Program-made: the position numbers and the translations under genes | Part shown: piece by piece, positions 20,482-31,333 of the stretch | Layout of the letters: every line of letters begins with the position of its first letter | Numbering within the stretch: the stretch's first letter is position 1 | The notes under the pieces: generated by a model | Told to the model about the DNA's origin: nothing | The model's input: only the letters and a program-made list of their open reading frames with translations | Database searches by the model: none | Assembly (NCBI GenBank): GCA_021464245.1 | Contig: JADCRB010000020.1 | Span: 122,721 to 186,720 of the forward strand | Direction: 5' to 3' | From: Carallia brachiata | Taxonomy: Eukaryota; Streptophyta; Magnoliopsida; Malpighiales; Rhizophoraceae | DNA: 64,000 bases

Positions 20482-22500
20482 AAAAAAAAAAAAATACTAG
20501 AACTAATCCCTTTCTGGTTTCACTCTAAAAGAGTAATCTGAGTAATCTTTTTATATGTATGTTTTTATGTTTTATGGGTCCATTTTTCACTCTGTTTCAA
20601 ATTTTGAACTTTTTATTTCTAAGTAGTGAAAGCATGTCTTCCAATCCTCACTGTACCCACCCAAACCAAGGTCAGCGTAGTTAATACATTACTTGCATTA
20701 ATGAAGCAAAGAGGGACACGGGTAAGATGAACATATATAAAATCTATGTTCCCTCATTGCTTTTAAGATGGCAATAGCGTCAAGTCCAAAGAGGCTTCTT
20801 TGAGTTCATCATGTAAAAATTTTATTTTTTTTTCAGTTTTGATTTTTGTGAATAGTTAATCTCGATAATTTTTTTTTTTTGTTTAGTGCAGTTGATGAAT
20901 TTTGTAAATCTTAATGTAGTTCTAACTATCGTTCCTAGGTAAATTATCCACCACTTGGTTTTTTTATGTGCCAATCTCTATTACTGATATTCCAAAGAGA
21001 AAAGTACAACAAATGCATGATTGGTTTCTTCAGTCTTACCTAGATATTGCTTAATTCAAGACTCTGAATAAAAAAAATATTAAATTCTAGAAAATATGAA
21101 AACAAGAAAAATCAATACAAAACCTTTGAAAATATATGAAAAGGAATTAATAAAATGTAATTATTGAAATTACATTCCAAGCCTTCCAAGAGAGTTCGTA
21201 CTTCTAAATGCTACACTTGCTGTTTTGTCTCGTCAGGTTTCATGCTGATTGTCTTAGTGAATACTAAAAAAACGTACGGAAATATATCGTCAATCGTGGT
21301 GGAATTAAGGACAATTCTAATTAAGGATCGATATCTAATGCTGTTTATTGTTTTAGCATTGGATTTGATTCTAATTTGACAAGCGGGACTACAGTTCAAC
21401 CAAGCATTTGCAGGGTTCACCTTCTCTAGGATTATTAGTTTTTGTAGGTGCCACTTGAATTCGTTAATTTGAAATTTTTGTAAGTGGTAAAGCAGTAGAT
21501 ACATGCAACTTTGGCATTGAATTCTTGGCTTTCTTTTTTTTTTTTGTCTTTTCAAGGGATATGGCAACTTCTATCATTGTCTTTTTGAGTTGAAGCTATT
21601 ATGATAATGTTGATACATTGCCTTGCAGATAGTTTATAAGCCTTTTTCTATTGCAGGGAGGGTTTTGGTGCAGTGTTGGTTTATAATACAAAGTAGGGGC
21701 TATAGCTGTTGTATTCTCAGTTTTATTGTGTTGTGCTAATGCAACAAGGGACTTAAAATGTAAGAACTCGTTGGGCCAACCAGTTAAGGTTGCTGATCTT
21801 TGAGATTTGGCAGGGTCTATGCGCCACATCTTGATATAGGAGTTGTATTCGTTGGTGTTGCCCGTGGCTTTTGGAGACATTGGACTATTTTCTTTGGCCA
21901 CTGGTGCCTTAATAAAATTGTTCTTGATTGCCATTCCAAAAAAAAAACAAAAAAAAGAGTCAAAGGAAAGGGGAAAAAATATTTAAACGTTTGTATGGTC
22001 TCGAAACCGATACGGGAGCCAGAGGGGGCAAAAGTATTGATCTTCAGGTACTGTATCACTGTTGTATAAGTATAAAGTGTTATCCTCTTATATGAATGTA
22101 TGTAAGTAACATAACACTTACGAAGCATTTCTATTCTATTGATGAATGCAAGAGAAAAAGGAGTCTGTTGTAGATACTAATCTTTTGCTGAGGAATAATT
22201 TGGCTGAGATTTTTTTTTTTGGAAGCATTCCTAAAATTAAGCTTTTTTTCGGCAATTTAGCTTTTCTTATCCTAGAATTGAGGAGCACTATAAATATAGC
22301 CAACGAGGGCAAAGAAACCAGGTTCTCCGAGGAGACGGCGATTCATATTCCGCCTCTTGGAGAAAATTATTATTTTCTTTTTAGGAAAAAAAACATTAAT
22401 TAATTAATTGTATGCCATATATTAATGATACATATATATGTTATTCCCACGAACTAAAGAACTTGATACACGCACAATAACTTACAAATAGGGCACCGGT
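20482..22500. other. Intergenic DNA, no gene seen
   Basis: Several frames of 60-118 codons occur, but none shows a domain or codon pattern I trust. Confidence 0.35.
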
Positions 22501-22504
22501 ATAG

Positions 22505-22710
22505 TATCGGAAGATTCTGTCCAACGATTTTGTCTGAATGCAACGGTGTTTTTATTTTTTTGCAACCACGTTTTCATTTTTTGCAACCCAAAACTGCCTA
22601 GTATTCTTATTTTTTATTGTAAAAAATATAAGTGTCATTACAAAAATTCTCTAGTGCAAATATGGCACTTACATAATTTTTTTTTGTTTGGGTGTATCAA
22701 GCTTTTTGTG
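22505..22710. mobile_element. Foldback MITE, family F2 (degenerate)
   Basis: TTTTGTCTGAATGCAACGG on the left and TTTTTTATTGTAAAAAATA plus ATTACAAAAATTC in the centre and right match the F2 copies near 4395, 50631 and 59090. Ends are approximate. Confidence 0.4.
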
Positions 22711-22849
22711 CGCATACATATAGTGCTTGCCTATGCCGCTTACGTAAATTTTGCTTTTAGTAACATAACTGAGGTGCAGCAGAGGCTGCTCGTTTGGCAA
22801 AAAGAAAAAGTCTCTCAAACCCGGCAGATAAAAGTAGAAAAATACTGTA

Positions 22850-23003
22850 AGAGAATCAAAGGCACTGTTTGATACTGATCGAGTGCTACGCTGCTTGGAG
22901 ATTGCACCAACCTCTCGTAATCTTTGTTCAAGGCCTTATGTTCAGATTAATTTATTTTGTGATTGTATGTTTTGAATTGGGTTCTTTTCAGGGCTAAGGC
23001 CTC
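22850..23003 (+). repeat. Orphan copy of SPH upstream flank
   Basis: AGAGAATCAAAGGCACTGTT, GGAGATTGCACCAACCTCTC and TGTTTTGAATTGGGTTCTTT match 16345-16462, upstream of SPH copy 3. Here the match ends at a C-run/CT microsatellite (about 23003-23028) and no SPH gene follows for 1.2 kb. It is the truncated remainder of another array unit. Confidence 0.75.
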
Positions 23004-23269
23004 CCCCCCCCCCCCTCTCTCTCTCTCTAAAAATGATAGGATTTCAATAACTTTATAGTTCACTGACTCGTAATTCTATCATTGTAGGAGATGTTGAATT
23101 AGCTGGATTTCAACATTGGCCATCAGTACCTAAATTTAATTTAATTTGTAGTCCACAATGATAAGCTTTGAATTCCATTTTACATAAGAGGAAGCTTGTT
23201 ATCTTAAAAAAATTTCGCTCATTAAGAAAAATTATGTTTTTTTTTTTTTGTTGAAACAGCTCGACAGGG

Positions 23270-23620
23270 TAATACATAGATTAAAATTGTGAAATCTAAG
23301 ATTTTACAATTTGAGACCATTTGCTACGGCTAGCTTAATTACCAATATATTTATTTGTCCTCTCGAGAATTCTTTTGGAGTCTAATAAATTTGCATTAGT
23401 AATTTAATTAATTTAATATCTAACTAGATTACATTCCCGCATTTTACACGGAATTATTTAATGTGTAAAATTATTTTTAAAAGTTATTAACTTTGAACAT
23501 ATTTATAATCTTAAATTTCAAAAGTTACAATATTAAAAAAATTAAATATACTAATGAAGAATGACCAATTAGAGTATGACTAACAATGTAATGTATTATG
23601 CTCTCTCTCTCTCTGCCTCT

Positions 23621-23657
<37 letters not shown>

Positions 23658-23968
23658 TGTGATATTATGATTGATGCTTGATGATATGAATTCAAGTATA
23701 TGGTATCAACCACAAAAGGAGAAGGAAAAAGGAAAAGAAAACTCTTTCAAAATATATTCTGAACAGAAAATGATCGAGCCACTTGGTATAATAGAGCATC
23801 ACATGCAACTGTACCAGATTCGGAGGTTTTCTTCAACGTGCCTTCGGTGACTACTTGTTCACGGGAGCGCAAATGTATTTTTTAAGAACAGTATATTTAT
23901 ATATTTTAAATTTTATATATCTTTTAATTTATTTGAATTGCATTCACATTCAGTTCTTCCTTCCTTTA

Positions 23969-24009
<41 letters not shown>

Positions 24010-24100
24010 TATATATATATTTCTAGCAATTACAAATTTTTGCCTGAAAAAGGAAACTGACAAGAGGCATTTTTTGGATATAAAAAAATAAAAAATAAAA
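23270..24100. repeat. SPH unit 4 upstream flank with (TA)n microsatellites
   Basis: ACCAATATATTTATTTG, TAATAAATTTGCATTAGTAA and TACATTCCCGCATTTTACAC are shared with 32265-32395, upstream of copy 5. Alternating TA runs lie at about 23623-23652 and 23967-24020. The flank match continues through the gene into 24900. Confidence 0.75.
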
Positions 24101-24229
24101 CTGAAAACCGGATTCCTTAACCTATACAACGCTTCATAAATGAATATATTTTTATTATTTAAGATGTTCTCCCCTTTTTTTTTTGTTTTTTGTACAATTG
24201 TTTAAGATATTCCAAGCTATATAAAAAGG
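24101..24229 (+). promoter_or_regulatory. SPH gene 4 core promoter with old insertion
   Basis: Shared CTGAAAACCGGATTCCTT block, then a T-rich insertion of about 32 bp (24166-24197) flanked by TTATTTAAGAT and TTGTTTAAGAT, then a TATA box (TATATAAAAA, 24218-24227). Copy 5 has a related insertion at the same place; copies 1-3 have none. The insertion pushes the upstream block away from the TATA box. Confidence 0.6.
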
Positions 24230-24268
24230 GACGAATAATATCTCAGACCAAAAAAAAAACGGTGCTCT

Positions 24269-24724
24269 ATGATAAAATTTAAATTCCTTGCAATTTCCAT
24301 TTTGGTATTAAGTTTGTGTCTTAATTCATGTTCAGGCGGTTTGCTAGACAATCTTTTCTCGCAGAAGTATACGGTTCAAATTATTAATCAGTTACCCAAG
24401 AAGAATATTCTTATCGTCAATTGCCACTACAAAGACGATGATCTAGGAGTCCATACATTATCATTCAACCAAAAATACACGTTCTCTGTCAAGGAGAACC
24501 ATTGGAGGGCGTTTTGGTACAGTGTCATAGTTCGATGCAGTTTTAAATGGGGCAACAATCGTGGTGGCATTTACGTCGTCTACAACAAGGACAATCGCTC
24601 GATTGATTCATGGTGTCATGAAGATGAATGCAAGTGGTTGGTGAAAGGTGATGCAATTTATATGATTAGCCCTTTCAATGACCGTGTAATATATAAATAT
24701 TATGTGTGGCCAAAATATAAATGA
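24269..24724 (+). CDS. S-protein homologue (SPH), copy 4
   Basis: An intact 151-residue protein: signal peptide 1-21 (FLAISILVLSLCLNS), cysteines at 52, 90, 116 and 121, motifs NCHYKDDDLGVHTLSFN, CSFKWGNNRGGIYVVY and DECKWLVKGDAIYMI, and ending YYVWPKYK. Same subtype as copies 2 and 5 (HTLS, CxxDECxWLVK). It starts MIKFKF where other copies have MTKFKI. The promoter carries an old insertion, but the TATA box and coding frame are whole. Expected to be a secreted disulfide-bonded protein of unknown partner. Confidence 0.92.
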   Translation: MIKFKFLAISILVLSLCLNSCSGGLLDNLFSQKYTVQIINQLPKKNILIVNCHYKDDDLGVHTLSFNQKYTFSVKENHWRAFWYSVIVRCSFKWGNNRGGIYVVYNKDNRSIDSWCHEDECKWLVKGDAIYMISPFNDRVIYKYYVWPKYK

Positions 24725-25555
24725 AAAAAAACCAGTATCTTTTCTCAGTGCTCTGCGATTGCTATATGGGAGTTTGGTAGTCTTGCCTTTGATGGTGTCA
24801 ATGTTAAATAATGCGTAATTCTTTACGTACTTATCTATGTTCAAAAAAACGTCGGTCCATTTAACGCCATATCGTATCGGGATAAACTTATTGTTAGATC
24901 GGTAACTACTAAAAATTCAAATTGGGGATGGTGACAAAAAAGAAATGATTTAAATAATAAAGTAATTACCTTTAAAATATTAAGTATATGCATGGCCCAA
25001 TAACTTTAAATCGCCATTAATTGATGGGTTGATAAATGATCTCATCTCAATCTGCATAAAAGTCACTTACAAGTAACATTTAAGGCCTCTGTTATAATTT
25101 TATTGACTGAAATTGAGTAATTATTGAAGCATAAGCGTTAAGTTTTGGTTTTTTTTTTATAAAACTAAAATTTAGATTTAAATAAGTGTTATTTTAAAAT
25201 TTAAAATGTAGATATCGTTTGAGATTCGCTAAAAAAATTTGTTCTACGGGAAATTTTTTTTAAAAAATCACAAATAATATTAGTATATTGTATGTGTATA
25301 ACAGACATTCCTGAGTGAAAAATATTCAAAGAATAATATTACAACTCAATCTTTCTATCTGGAAACTATTTTTTAAGAAAAATTCAAAAATTGACTCAGA
25401 GAGATACTCTTATATACTTTTAGTTTTCCACGTATACTAAACCTGAAAAATCAGGAGATTTTGAGTCATAATATATCATTACTCTTTATCATTTAATCCA
25501 AATTCCAAACAAACACAAAGTTCAGAGATCAAGGACATTGTCGACGGATTCGTAA
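24725..25555. repeat. SPH unit 4 downstream flank
   Basis: The flank (CAGTATCTTTTCTCAGTGCT, TAACGCCATATCGTATCGGG) matches the text after copy 5 closely up to about 25300. Nothing else recognised. Confidence 0.6.
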
Positions 25556-25559
25556 ATCA

Positions 25560-26470
25560 TCCAAATCCTTAAAAGTTAATGTCTCCTCATTTTAACGATC
25601 TCCTCGTTTTTCGCTGGCATTTCCCGTCGAAACCTGCTTTTCTCGACTTTTTTCCCCTTTTCTCTTTTCAATTTTTAGTTTTATGGCTGCCTACAGCGAA
25701 CAAAGCCATTGTTTTGAATTTCTAAGGGCCAATTTCAATCTGGTTTCCGTTTCCAGTTGTCATTTTGTTTCCTTTTTTTTTTTTTCTCTAAATCTTCTTC
25801 TTGTTTTTTTTTACCCTTTTTTTTTTTTGTATGTTGAGGGCTTATGCATACATGGGAGAGGGACAAGGTGAGATTGGAACCATATCTTTTTCTCAACCAA
25901 AAAAGCTAGTAGTCATCCAAATAAATCTGAGTAGTTTTTATATCTATATTTTTATGCCTATATTTACATCCATACATATTTTAAGTTAATGTACGTACGT
26001 ATGCACATGACCTATAAATGGTGAACGTTTTTGTCCACTAGAAAAAAATAAAATAAAAGTAATATGTTAGATTTTGTTACTTTTTTTCTGTCAACACAAA
26101 ACCAAAGTGATATTCATATAATGTTTTCTTCTTTTTATTTTCAAATAAACAAATTAATGTTAATTTCTTTCATTCAATTTGTTCATGGACGGCATGTGAA
26201 ATATTTAGATGGAATAGCGAATTGATCTGATTTATTGTATGCAAAATTTATAAATGTGAGCTGAAACCAATTCCACTAAAATCGAATTTATTGAAACGAT
26301 AAAATTTCTAGGAGATTCCACCCAGATATTATGGCAATGGAATCTTTTTATTTTCTGTTTAATGGATCTTCAAAAGCTTTATCGTCAACCCAAAAATGAA
26401 AATCATACCCGACGAACACGTGATGCGAATACATGATACTGGAAATCAACGGGGATGCTTTTTTTTTTTT
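25560..26470. repeat. Segmental duplication of the 40.2/50.1-50.5 kb region
   Basis: GTCTCCTCATTTTAACGAT, TTTCAATCTGGTTTCCGTTT, GACGGCATGTGAAATATTTA and GAAACGATAAAATTTCT match 40180-40254 and 50072-50470 in order. Here the sequence runs through the point where element 2 is inserted in the other copy, giving an empty-site paralogue near 25650. Confidence 0.75.
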
Positions 26471-26495
26471 TTTCCAGCCCTCTTCCCCCATCCAA

Positions 26496-26930
26496 CTAAG
26501 GGCGCCTACTCTTAAAAAAGAATGAAGAAAAGCAAATGAAGTATCTGGTTACGGATAATAAAAAATTAAATATTCTCCCTTGGTGGTGAGTAGTGAAGCA
26601 CAAGAAAATGTTATTATGGTGCAGGGACGAGAAAGCTAGGCCATAAATGACCTGGTAGAAGATAAAGAAACCAACAAGTTCATTGCACAAGATGAACAAG
26701 ATGAAAAGGAAAACTAGGTCCCTTTGCCCTTGCCATCAAATCACTTACAAATTTGGCCACCAAAGGCATAGTTTGTAGATCGTTGCATTGAAGATACAAA
26801 GCCCAAAAGCAAACCCCAAGTCTTTGAGAACTTTAAACAAATATATCACAGAAAATAGAACAAATTTTGGAATTTGATGGAGAAAAAACCAGATTTTCAT
26901 GAATGAAAGAATCATCAAACTAAGTGTATA
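26496..26930 (-). other. Duplicated exon-like membrane segment, not identified
   Basis: On the - strand an open frame reads FILCNELVGFFIFYQVIYGL then AFSSLHHNNIF, strongly hydrophobic. About 100 bp upstream GLCIFNATIYKLCLWWPNL is followed by a GTAAGT donor. The same arrangement recurs at 59764-60185 with few differences. There is no ATG and no recognised domain, so I treat it as a shared gene remnant. Confidence 0.35.
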
Positions 26931-26982
26931 TTCGTATTCTTGAGACTATCTTTTGGAGTCTAATAATAGGTAGATTAAAATT

Positions 26983-26987
26983 GTGAC
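26983..26987. repeat. Target-site duplication of element 1, left
   Basis: GTGAC here and GTAAC at 32218-32222 flank the LTRs. The 5-bp size fits LTR elements; one transition separates the copies. Confidence 0.7.
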
Positions 26988-27875
26988 TGTAACGGGTAAA
27001 TTTCGAGCCTGTAACAGTTAGACTCAAAAATACAAAAATAAGTTACAGAAAAAAAATTTAAAATTTGTGCGGGTTCGATCTCTGAGTAGATCCTCCGATT
27101 AATGCTCATGTGTAATTTAGTTAAGGGCTGTGAAGGCTTAATCTTGACCGAGAGATGTTGAATTTCCACAGTGTGAACTTGAACTGTAGGAAATGGATCC
27201 TACTGAGGACCGAGGCTTGATCTCAAGTGGATTAGTTGAACTCCGGTGAGGGCCATAGGAGGCTTGATCCCACTCGGACTGGATGGACTTCGGTGAGGGC
27301 CATAAGAGGCTTGATCCCACTCGAATTAATTGGACTCCGGTGAGGGCCGTAAGAGGTTTGATCCCACTCAAACTGGATGGACTCCGGTGAGGGCCGTAGG
27401 AGGCTTGATCCCATTTGGATATTTAAGATTTTAATATCTTGGATTTTTGATCTAGCGGATCCAACTCAGTGGCAGTTAGAGAGTATACACCCAAAATATT
27501 TAGAGAGAAAAAGAAAGAATGCAAAGCTTTAGAAGAGAGGATTTTGCTTTGCATGGGATGGATTGAAAGGCTTTGAGGGGTGCCTATTTATAGGGTTTTG
27601 GGGGAGGATATAGCCAAAATTATATAACTTGGATCATACATGACAAGGGCTTTTTTAGGTGGTTGATGTTGATATCTTGCATGGCTATCAACTTTGCCAA
27701 CTTTGAATGATGTGGATCTTACATGGCAAGGGTCCTTTTTTGGTGATTAGATTTTGACATTTTGCATGGTCACCAACCATATGGAAATCATCATTTTCAT
27801 ATGCATGCACTTGTAACTTTCATGTAGGGCATGCATTGATTTTTTTTTTTTTTTGGTGATTTTTTTATGTTTACA
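26988..27875 (-). repeat. Element 1 LTR (left, 3' LTR in element sense)
   Basis: Contains about four to five imperfect copies of a roughly 50-bp unit (GGACTCCGGTGAGGGCCGTA, then GGAGGCTTGATCCCACT) at 27230-27418, also present in the right LTR. Ends in TTTATGTTTACA. Confidence 0.85.
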
Positions 27876-27889
27876 AATGCCTCCACTTC

Positions 27890-28610
27890 AAGACTTGGTA
27901 AGGAAAAGTTTTGCAGACGTGATCTGTACCGAGTCTTGAAGTCCAGGTTGAAACTTGAGATGTTCTGATGAACATTGAACGTTGAAGTCTTCTGACACTG
28001 ACTATATCTGCTGTTGTTGGATCGCAATAGGAATCCGATACGATCTTGAGAAAGTTAGCAGCCCAGCCAATATAAAAAAAATTGACATTCTGGCTCTAGG
28101 TGCGGTCGAGCTTCCATAGCTCGCAAAAGTTGGCAAAGGTTCATTGAAGTTCCAAAGGTCTGGTGAGGATGATCCGGTAGGCAAAGAACTTGAACCTCCC
28201 CAAGAGGAAGGCCCAGCACTTTGGAACTTCAAGACCTGCACACAGACAGACTGATTGTAGTAATGACTCCCGAGTCTGCTCTGACATAAGGAGAGTAGTT
28301 GGAACTTCCCTGTACGTCGTCGCATCTAAAGAAAGATTAGGATGATTGCAGCGTCTCATCGCTCTGTGGTAGTTGTGAACTAAGGAGAGTAGTTGGAACT
28401 CCATGATACCGATGGCGTTGGAGACTGAGTTTCGAGGGCTTTTAGGGATCTCTCGAAAAAGACTATTCCTTCTTTTCTTAGCTCGTGCACCTCCAACTTC
28501 TTGATCAAAGAACTTCTTGAGACAAATGTAGAGACTAGCCATTTTCTTTTGAGAAGAAGAAGAGCTGAGGGGTGAGTATTATGGCTCGGACATACAGGAT
28601 ATATATACAT
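27890..28610 (-). other. Conserved element segment of unknown function (cargo 2), element 1
   Basis: On the - strand, broken frames include HELRKEGIVFFERSLKALET, VSNAIGIMEFQLLSL, GPSSWGGSSSLPTGSSSP and LLTFSRSYRIPIAIQQQQI. All recur in element 2 at 41200-41946 with small changes, so the segment was in the common ancestor. It lies between the homeobox and the 3' LTR. I do not recognise it; it may be the rest of the captured gene or an accessory ORF. Confidence 0.55.
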
Positions 28611-29096
28611 AACATAAAGAGTTTTGTTTTTTTTGAAAAGTTAAAAAGGAGGTACGCAGAATCGAGTAGGGTCATCCACGTCCTTTTCCGCATAAGAGAC
28701 AAAACAGGCAGCGGCTAACGCACGTCATGAAAGTTGTTACGCACGTCATGAAAGTCGTTACGCACGTCAGAAGTCGTTGTTGTGTGCTGCAGAAGTCGTT
28801 GTTGTGTGCTGCAGAAGTCGTTGCCGTGTGCTGCCAAAGTCGTTGCACCTTATCTTGTCGGCCATCCTAGCGGGGCCCGAGGCGCAGCTCCAAGTCAAGC
28901 TCGACCTCGTCTGGTGGGCCGATGATGTTGACGTTGCTTTTCGGCTGGTTGATACTGCCGGAATATTCTGGAAAGAGAGGCAAAGTTTCGCCGGAATGTT
29001 CTGGAAAGAGAGGCAAAGTTTCACCGGAATGACTCCTTTCTGCTAGAAAAATTCCTCCTAAACTTAAGTACCTAGAAGAGATGAACCCTTGGCTGA

Positions 29097-29515
29097 CTCA
29101 GTAAGACCACCAGGACCAGTACGCATGCTCCCACTGGCTACGGCTTTGATCGTTATAGCCTGAAGAGACCATTGCAATAGTAGAACTCGGACCTGCTTCA
29201 TTTGAGGGTGAAGCTGTACCGGTGGGAGCTACTATCGGAACGGTAGACTGTGCTTTGGAAAAAGAAGTTCTGAGTACTGGTTTCTTCCTGCTTCTCCGAT
29301 TCTGGAACCAATAAAACACATTTTTCCTTCGATTGCCCCGAGCGGGCGCAATCGTGAGACAAGTTGGTAAATCTGAGATGCATTAGGAATAATACTTCTA
29401 TTGTTGTGGAAGACTTCCTCCAAAATTTGAGTTGTGTCATGGTTGGTTGCCACCTTGTGCGGAGTGACTTTTCTTCGCCCTTGTCTTGAGGTTCTGCAAC
29501 TGGTTCCACCTTTCA
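29097..29515 (-). pseudogene. WUSCHEL-type homeobox (WOX) cargo, element 1
   Basis: In pieces of different frame the - strand reads RTRWQPTMTQ, ILEEVFHNN, NASQIYQLVSRLRPLG, AIEGK and NVFYWFQNRRSRKKP. These are in order the start, helix 1, helix 2 and recognition helix 3 of a WOX homeodomain; IEGKNVFYWFQN is the WOX signature. The frame is lost twice by single-base deletions, one before ILEE and one in the A-run before NVFYW. After helix 3 a tail runs about 60 codons to a TGA near 29099 with EHAYWSWWSY. The element 2 start ATG is GTG here. Sense is that of the element. Host WOX proteins are nuclear transcription factors; this copy cannot make one. Confidence 0.8.
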
Positions 29516-29624
29516 TGTGGCAGAGGAGCAAATGTCTGGTATATGGTGAAGATCGGTTGAGACTGATGCTGAGTTTCAGACTCAAACCCTCCGTCGCTTT
29601 TATATTTTTGGGTCGTTCACAGTT

Positions 29625-30235
29625 TATACTCATGCGGGTCAGGAGTTTAGTTTGATGGATTATTCGCCTTTTATACTCGTGCGGAGCAGGAGTGTGCTAT
29701 AATTGATCACCTTTTATTCTCGTGCGAGGCAGGAGTGCGCTGTAAAGCTGTTCGCCTTTTATACTCGTGCGAGGCAGGAGTGCGCTGTAGAGCTGTTCGC
29801 CTTTTATACTCGTTCGAGGCAGGAGTGCTGAACTGTATTGTATTGATTATCGCCTTTTATACTCGTGCGAGATAGGAGTACGCTGCTGTTGATCGCCTTT
29901 TATACTCGTGCAAGGCAAGAGTGCTGAACTGTATTGCATTGATTATCGCCTTTTATACTCATGCGAGACAGGAGTACGCTGCTGTTGATCGCTTTTTATA
30001 CTCGTGCGAGGCAGGAGTGCTGAACTGTATTGCATTGATTATCGCCTTTTATACTCGTGCGAGACAGGAGTGCGCTGTAGAGCTGTTCGCCTTTTATACT
30101 CGTGCAATGCAGGAGTGCTGAACTGTTGATTGCCTTTTATACTCATGTAAGGCAGGAGTTCTGAACTGTTGATCGCCTTTTATACTCGTGCGAGGCAGGA
30201 GTGCATTGCTGGAATGCTGTTGAGCTGTTGACTTG
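29625..30235. repeat. Minisatellite, CGCCTTTTATACTCGTGCGA unit, element 1
   Basis: More than ten imperfect copies of a 40-60 bp unit built on CGCCTTTTATACTCGTGCGA and GGCAGGAGTG, with variable spacers such as CTGTTGAGCTGTT. The same unit occurs in element 2 at 47218-47560 and once near 42850. Confidence 0.9.
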
Positions 30236-30720
30236 TTGAGCTGGTGAGCTGTTGAGCTGGTGAGCTGCTGAGCTGTTTGGCTGTTGAGCTGCTGAGCCGG
30301 AGAGTTGGTGAGCTACTGAGTTGTTGAGCTGTTGAGCCGGAGAGTTGGTGAGCTACTGAGCTGCTGAGTTGTTTGGTGAGCTATTGAGCTGGTAAGCTGC
30401 TGAGTTGCTGACTTGGATTCTGATTCAGGGTTTAAGCTTTGCCCCCGAATATGGATTTGGACTTTGAGTTGGAACTTGGATTTGGGCTTTGAGCCCAGGT
30501 TTAGATTTGGTGAATTTGGGTTTTAGGCTGGAGTTTGAGTTTAGGCTTTTTGGACCTGGATTTGAATTTGGGCTTTAGGTTCGAATTTGAATTTGGACTT
30601 GGATTTTGAACTAGAATTTGGGTTCGGGCTTGGATTTTGCCCCCGAATTTGGATTTGTTGGGTTTTGAATTGGAGTTTGAGATTTGCTCCCGAATCTAGA
30701 TTTGGATTTTGAGGAAGGGT
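30236..30720. repeat. GAGCTG-rich and TTTGGATTTGG-rich low-complexity tracts, element 1
   Basis: First a run of GAGCTGTTGAGCTGGT-like repeats (30220-30415), then a tract of TTTGGGTT/GGATTTG repeats to 30720. On the - strand the second would encode Asn/Pro/Lys/Ser repeats. Element 2 has this pair at 47560-47880 and the second part again at 42880-43140. Confidence 0.75.
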
Positions 30721-30739
30721 TATGAACTTGCATATAAGT

Positions 30740-30900
30740 TTCAGACATTTTTTTATCTTCTTTTTTTTTCCTCTTTTTTTTGGTTTTTTTTTCGTGCTTT
30801 TTTTTTTGCACTTATTTTTTTGCTTTTTTTTTTCTTTTTATTTCCTTTTTTATTTTTCTCTTTTTTTTGCCTTTTTTTGGTTTTTTTTTTTTACACAGTA
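30740..30900. repeat. Poly(T)-rich tract, element 1
   Basis: Runs of T broken by C and G, matching tracts at 43145-43235 and 47900-48030 in element 2. Predicted products on either strand are simple Lys- or Phe-rich and are not genes. Confidence 0.7.
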
Positions 30901-30912
30901 AATTTTAGAAGT

Positions 30913-31179
30913 TTACCATTTGATCGAATCAGGTCGGGATGCGTTGACAACATGCAAGCGTAATTGACGTAAGCTTCTTGAACCAGGTATAGCCCGTCCC
31001 AGTTGGAAGTGAGTTTGTCGCAGAGTCGGTACTTGTGTCCCTCTACTGGTCCAGTTGGATGAGAACTGTGTCCATGCACGAGTTTGCGAACCTACGTACT
31101 CAAGTAGGATGATTAATGCCGGCGATTGAGCAGTCGTCCTTTTACTGGTGGCGATAGTCTTGTTCATCTTTAGTGCCAC
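30913..31179 (-). pseudogene. Element 1 short 5' frame, remnant of ORF1
   Basis: Starts MALKMNKTIATSKRTTAQSP and contains IILLEYVGSQTRAWTQF. This matches the start of the element 2 frame at 48122-48907 (TILLRYTGPQTRGWTQF). Here it is cut to under 90 codons with frame changes. Function unknown; it is in the gag position but shows no gag motif. Confidence 0.5.
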
Positions 31180-31333
31180 CGATGCGCCGAATTCCTGCCC
31201 TCTAGAGTTGTATTGGTATTGGCCATTTCACGGCCCATAGGCCATGAAATGGCCGTTGTGCCACCAACTTTTTTTTTTTTCTAAGGAGCAAAAGATGGGA
31301 GGTAGAGATGTCCCACCGAGCGTGCCAAAAATT

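Noticed and set aside
27138..27414. Repetitive frames (SSLLRPSPES-like) in element 1 LTRs
   Set aside because: Read through the about 50-bp LTR tandem repeat; present in both LTRs and without a start context.
30611..30963. Lys-rich and Phe-rich frames over the poly(T) tract of element 1
   Set aside because: Simple-sequence artefacts; same for 42824-43245 and 47892-48110 in element 2.
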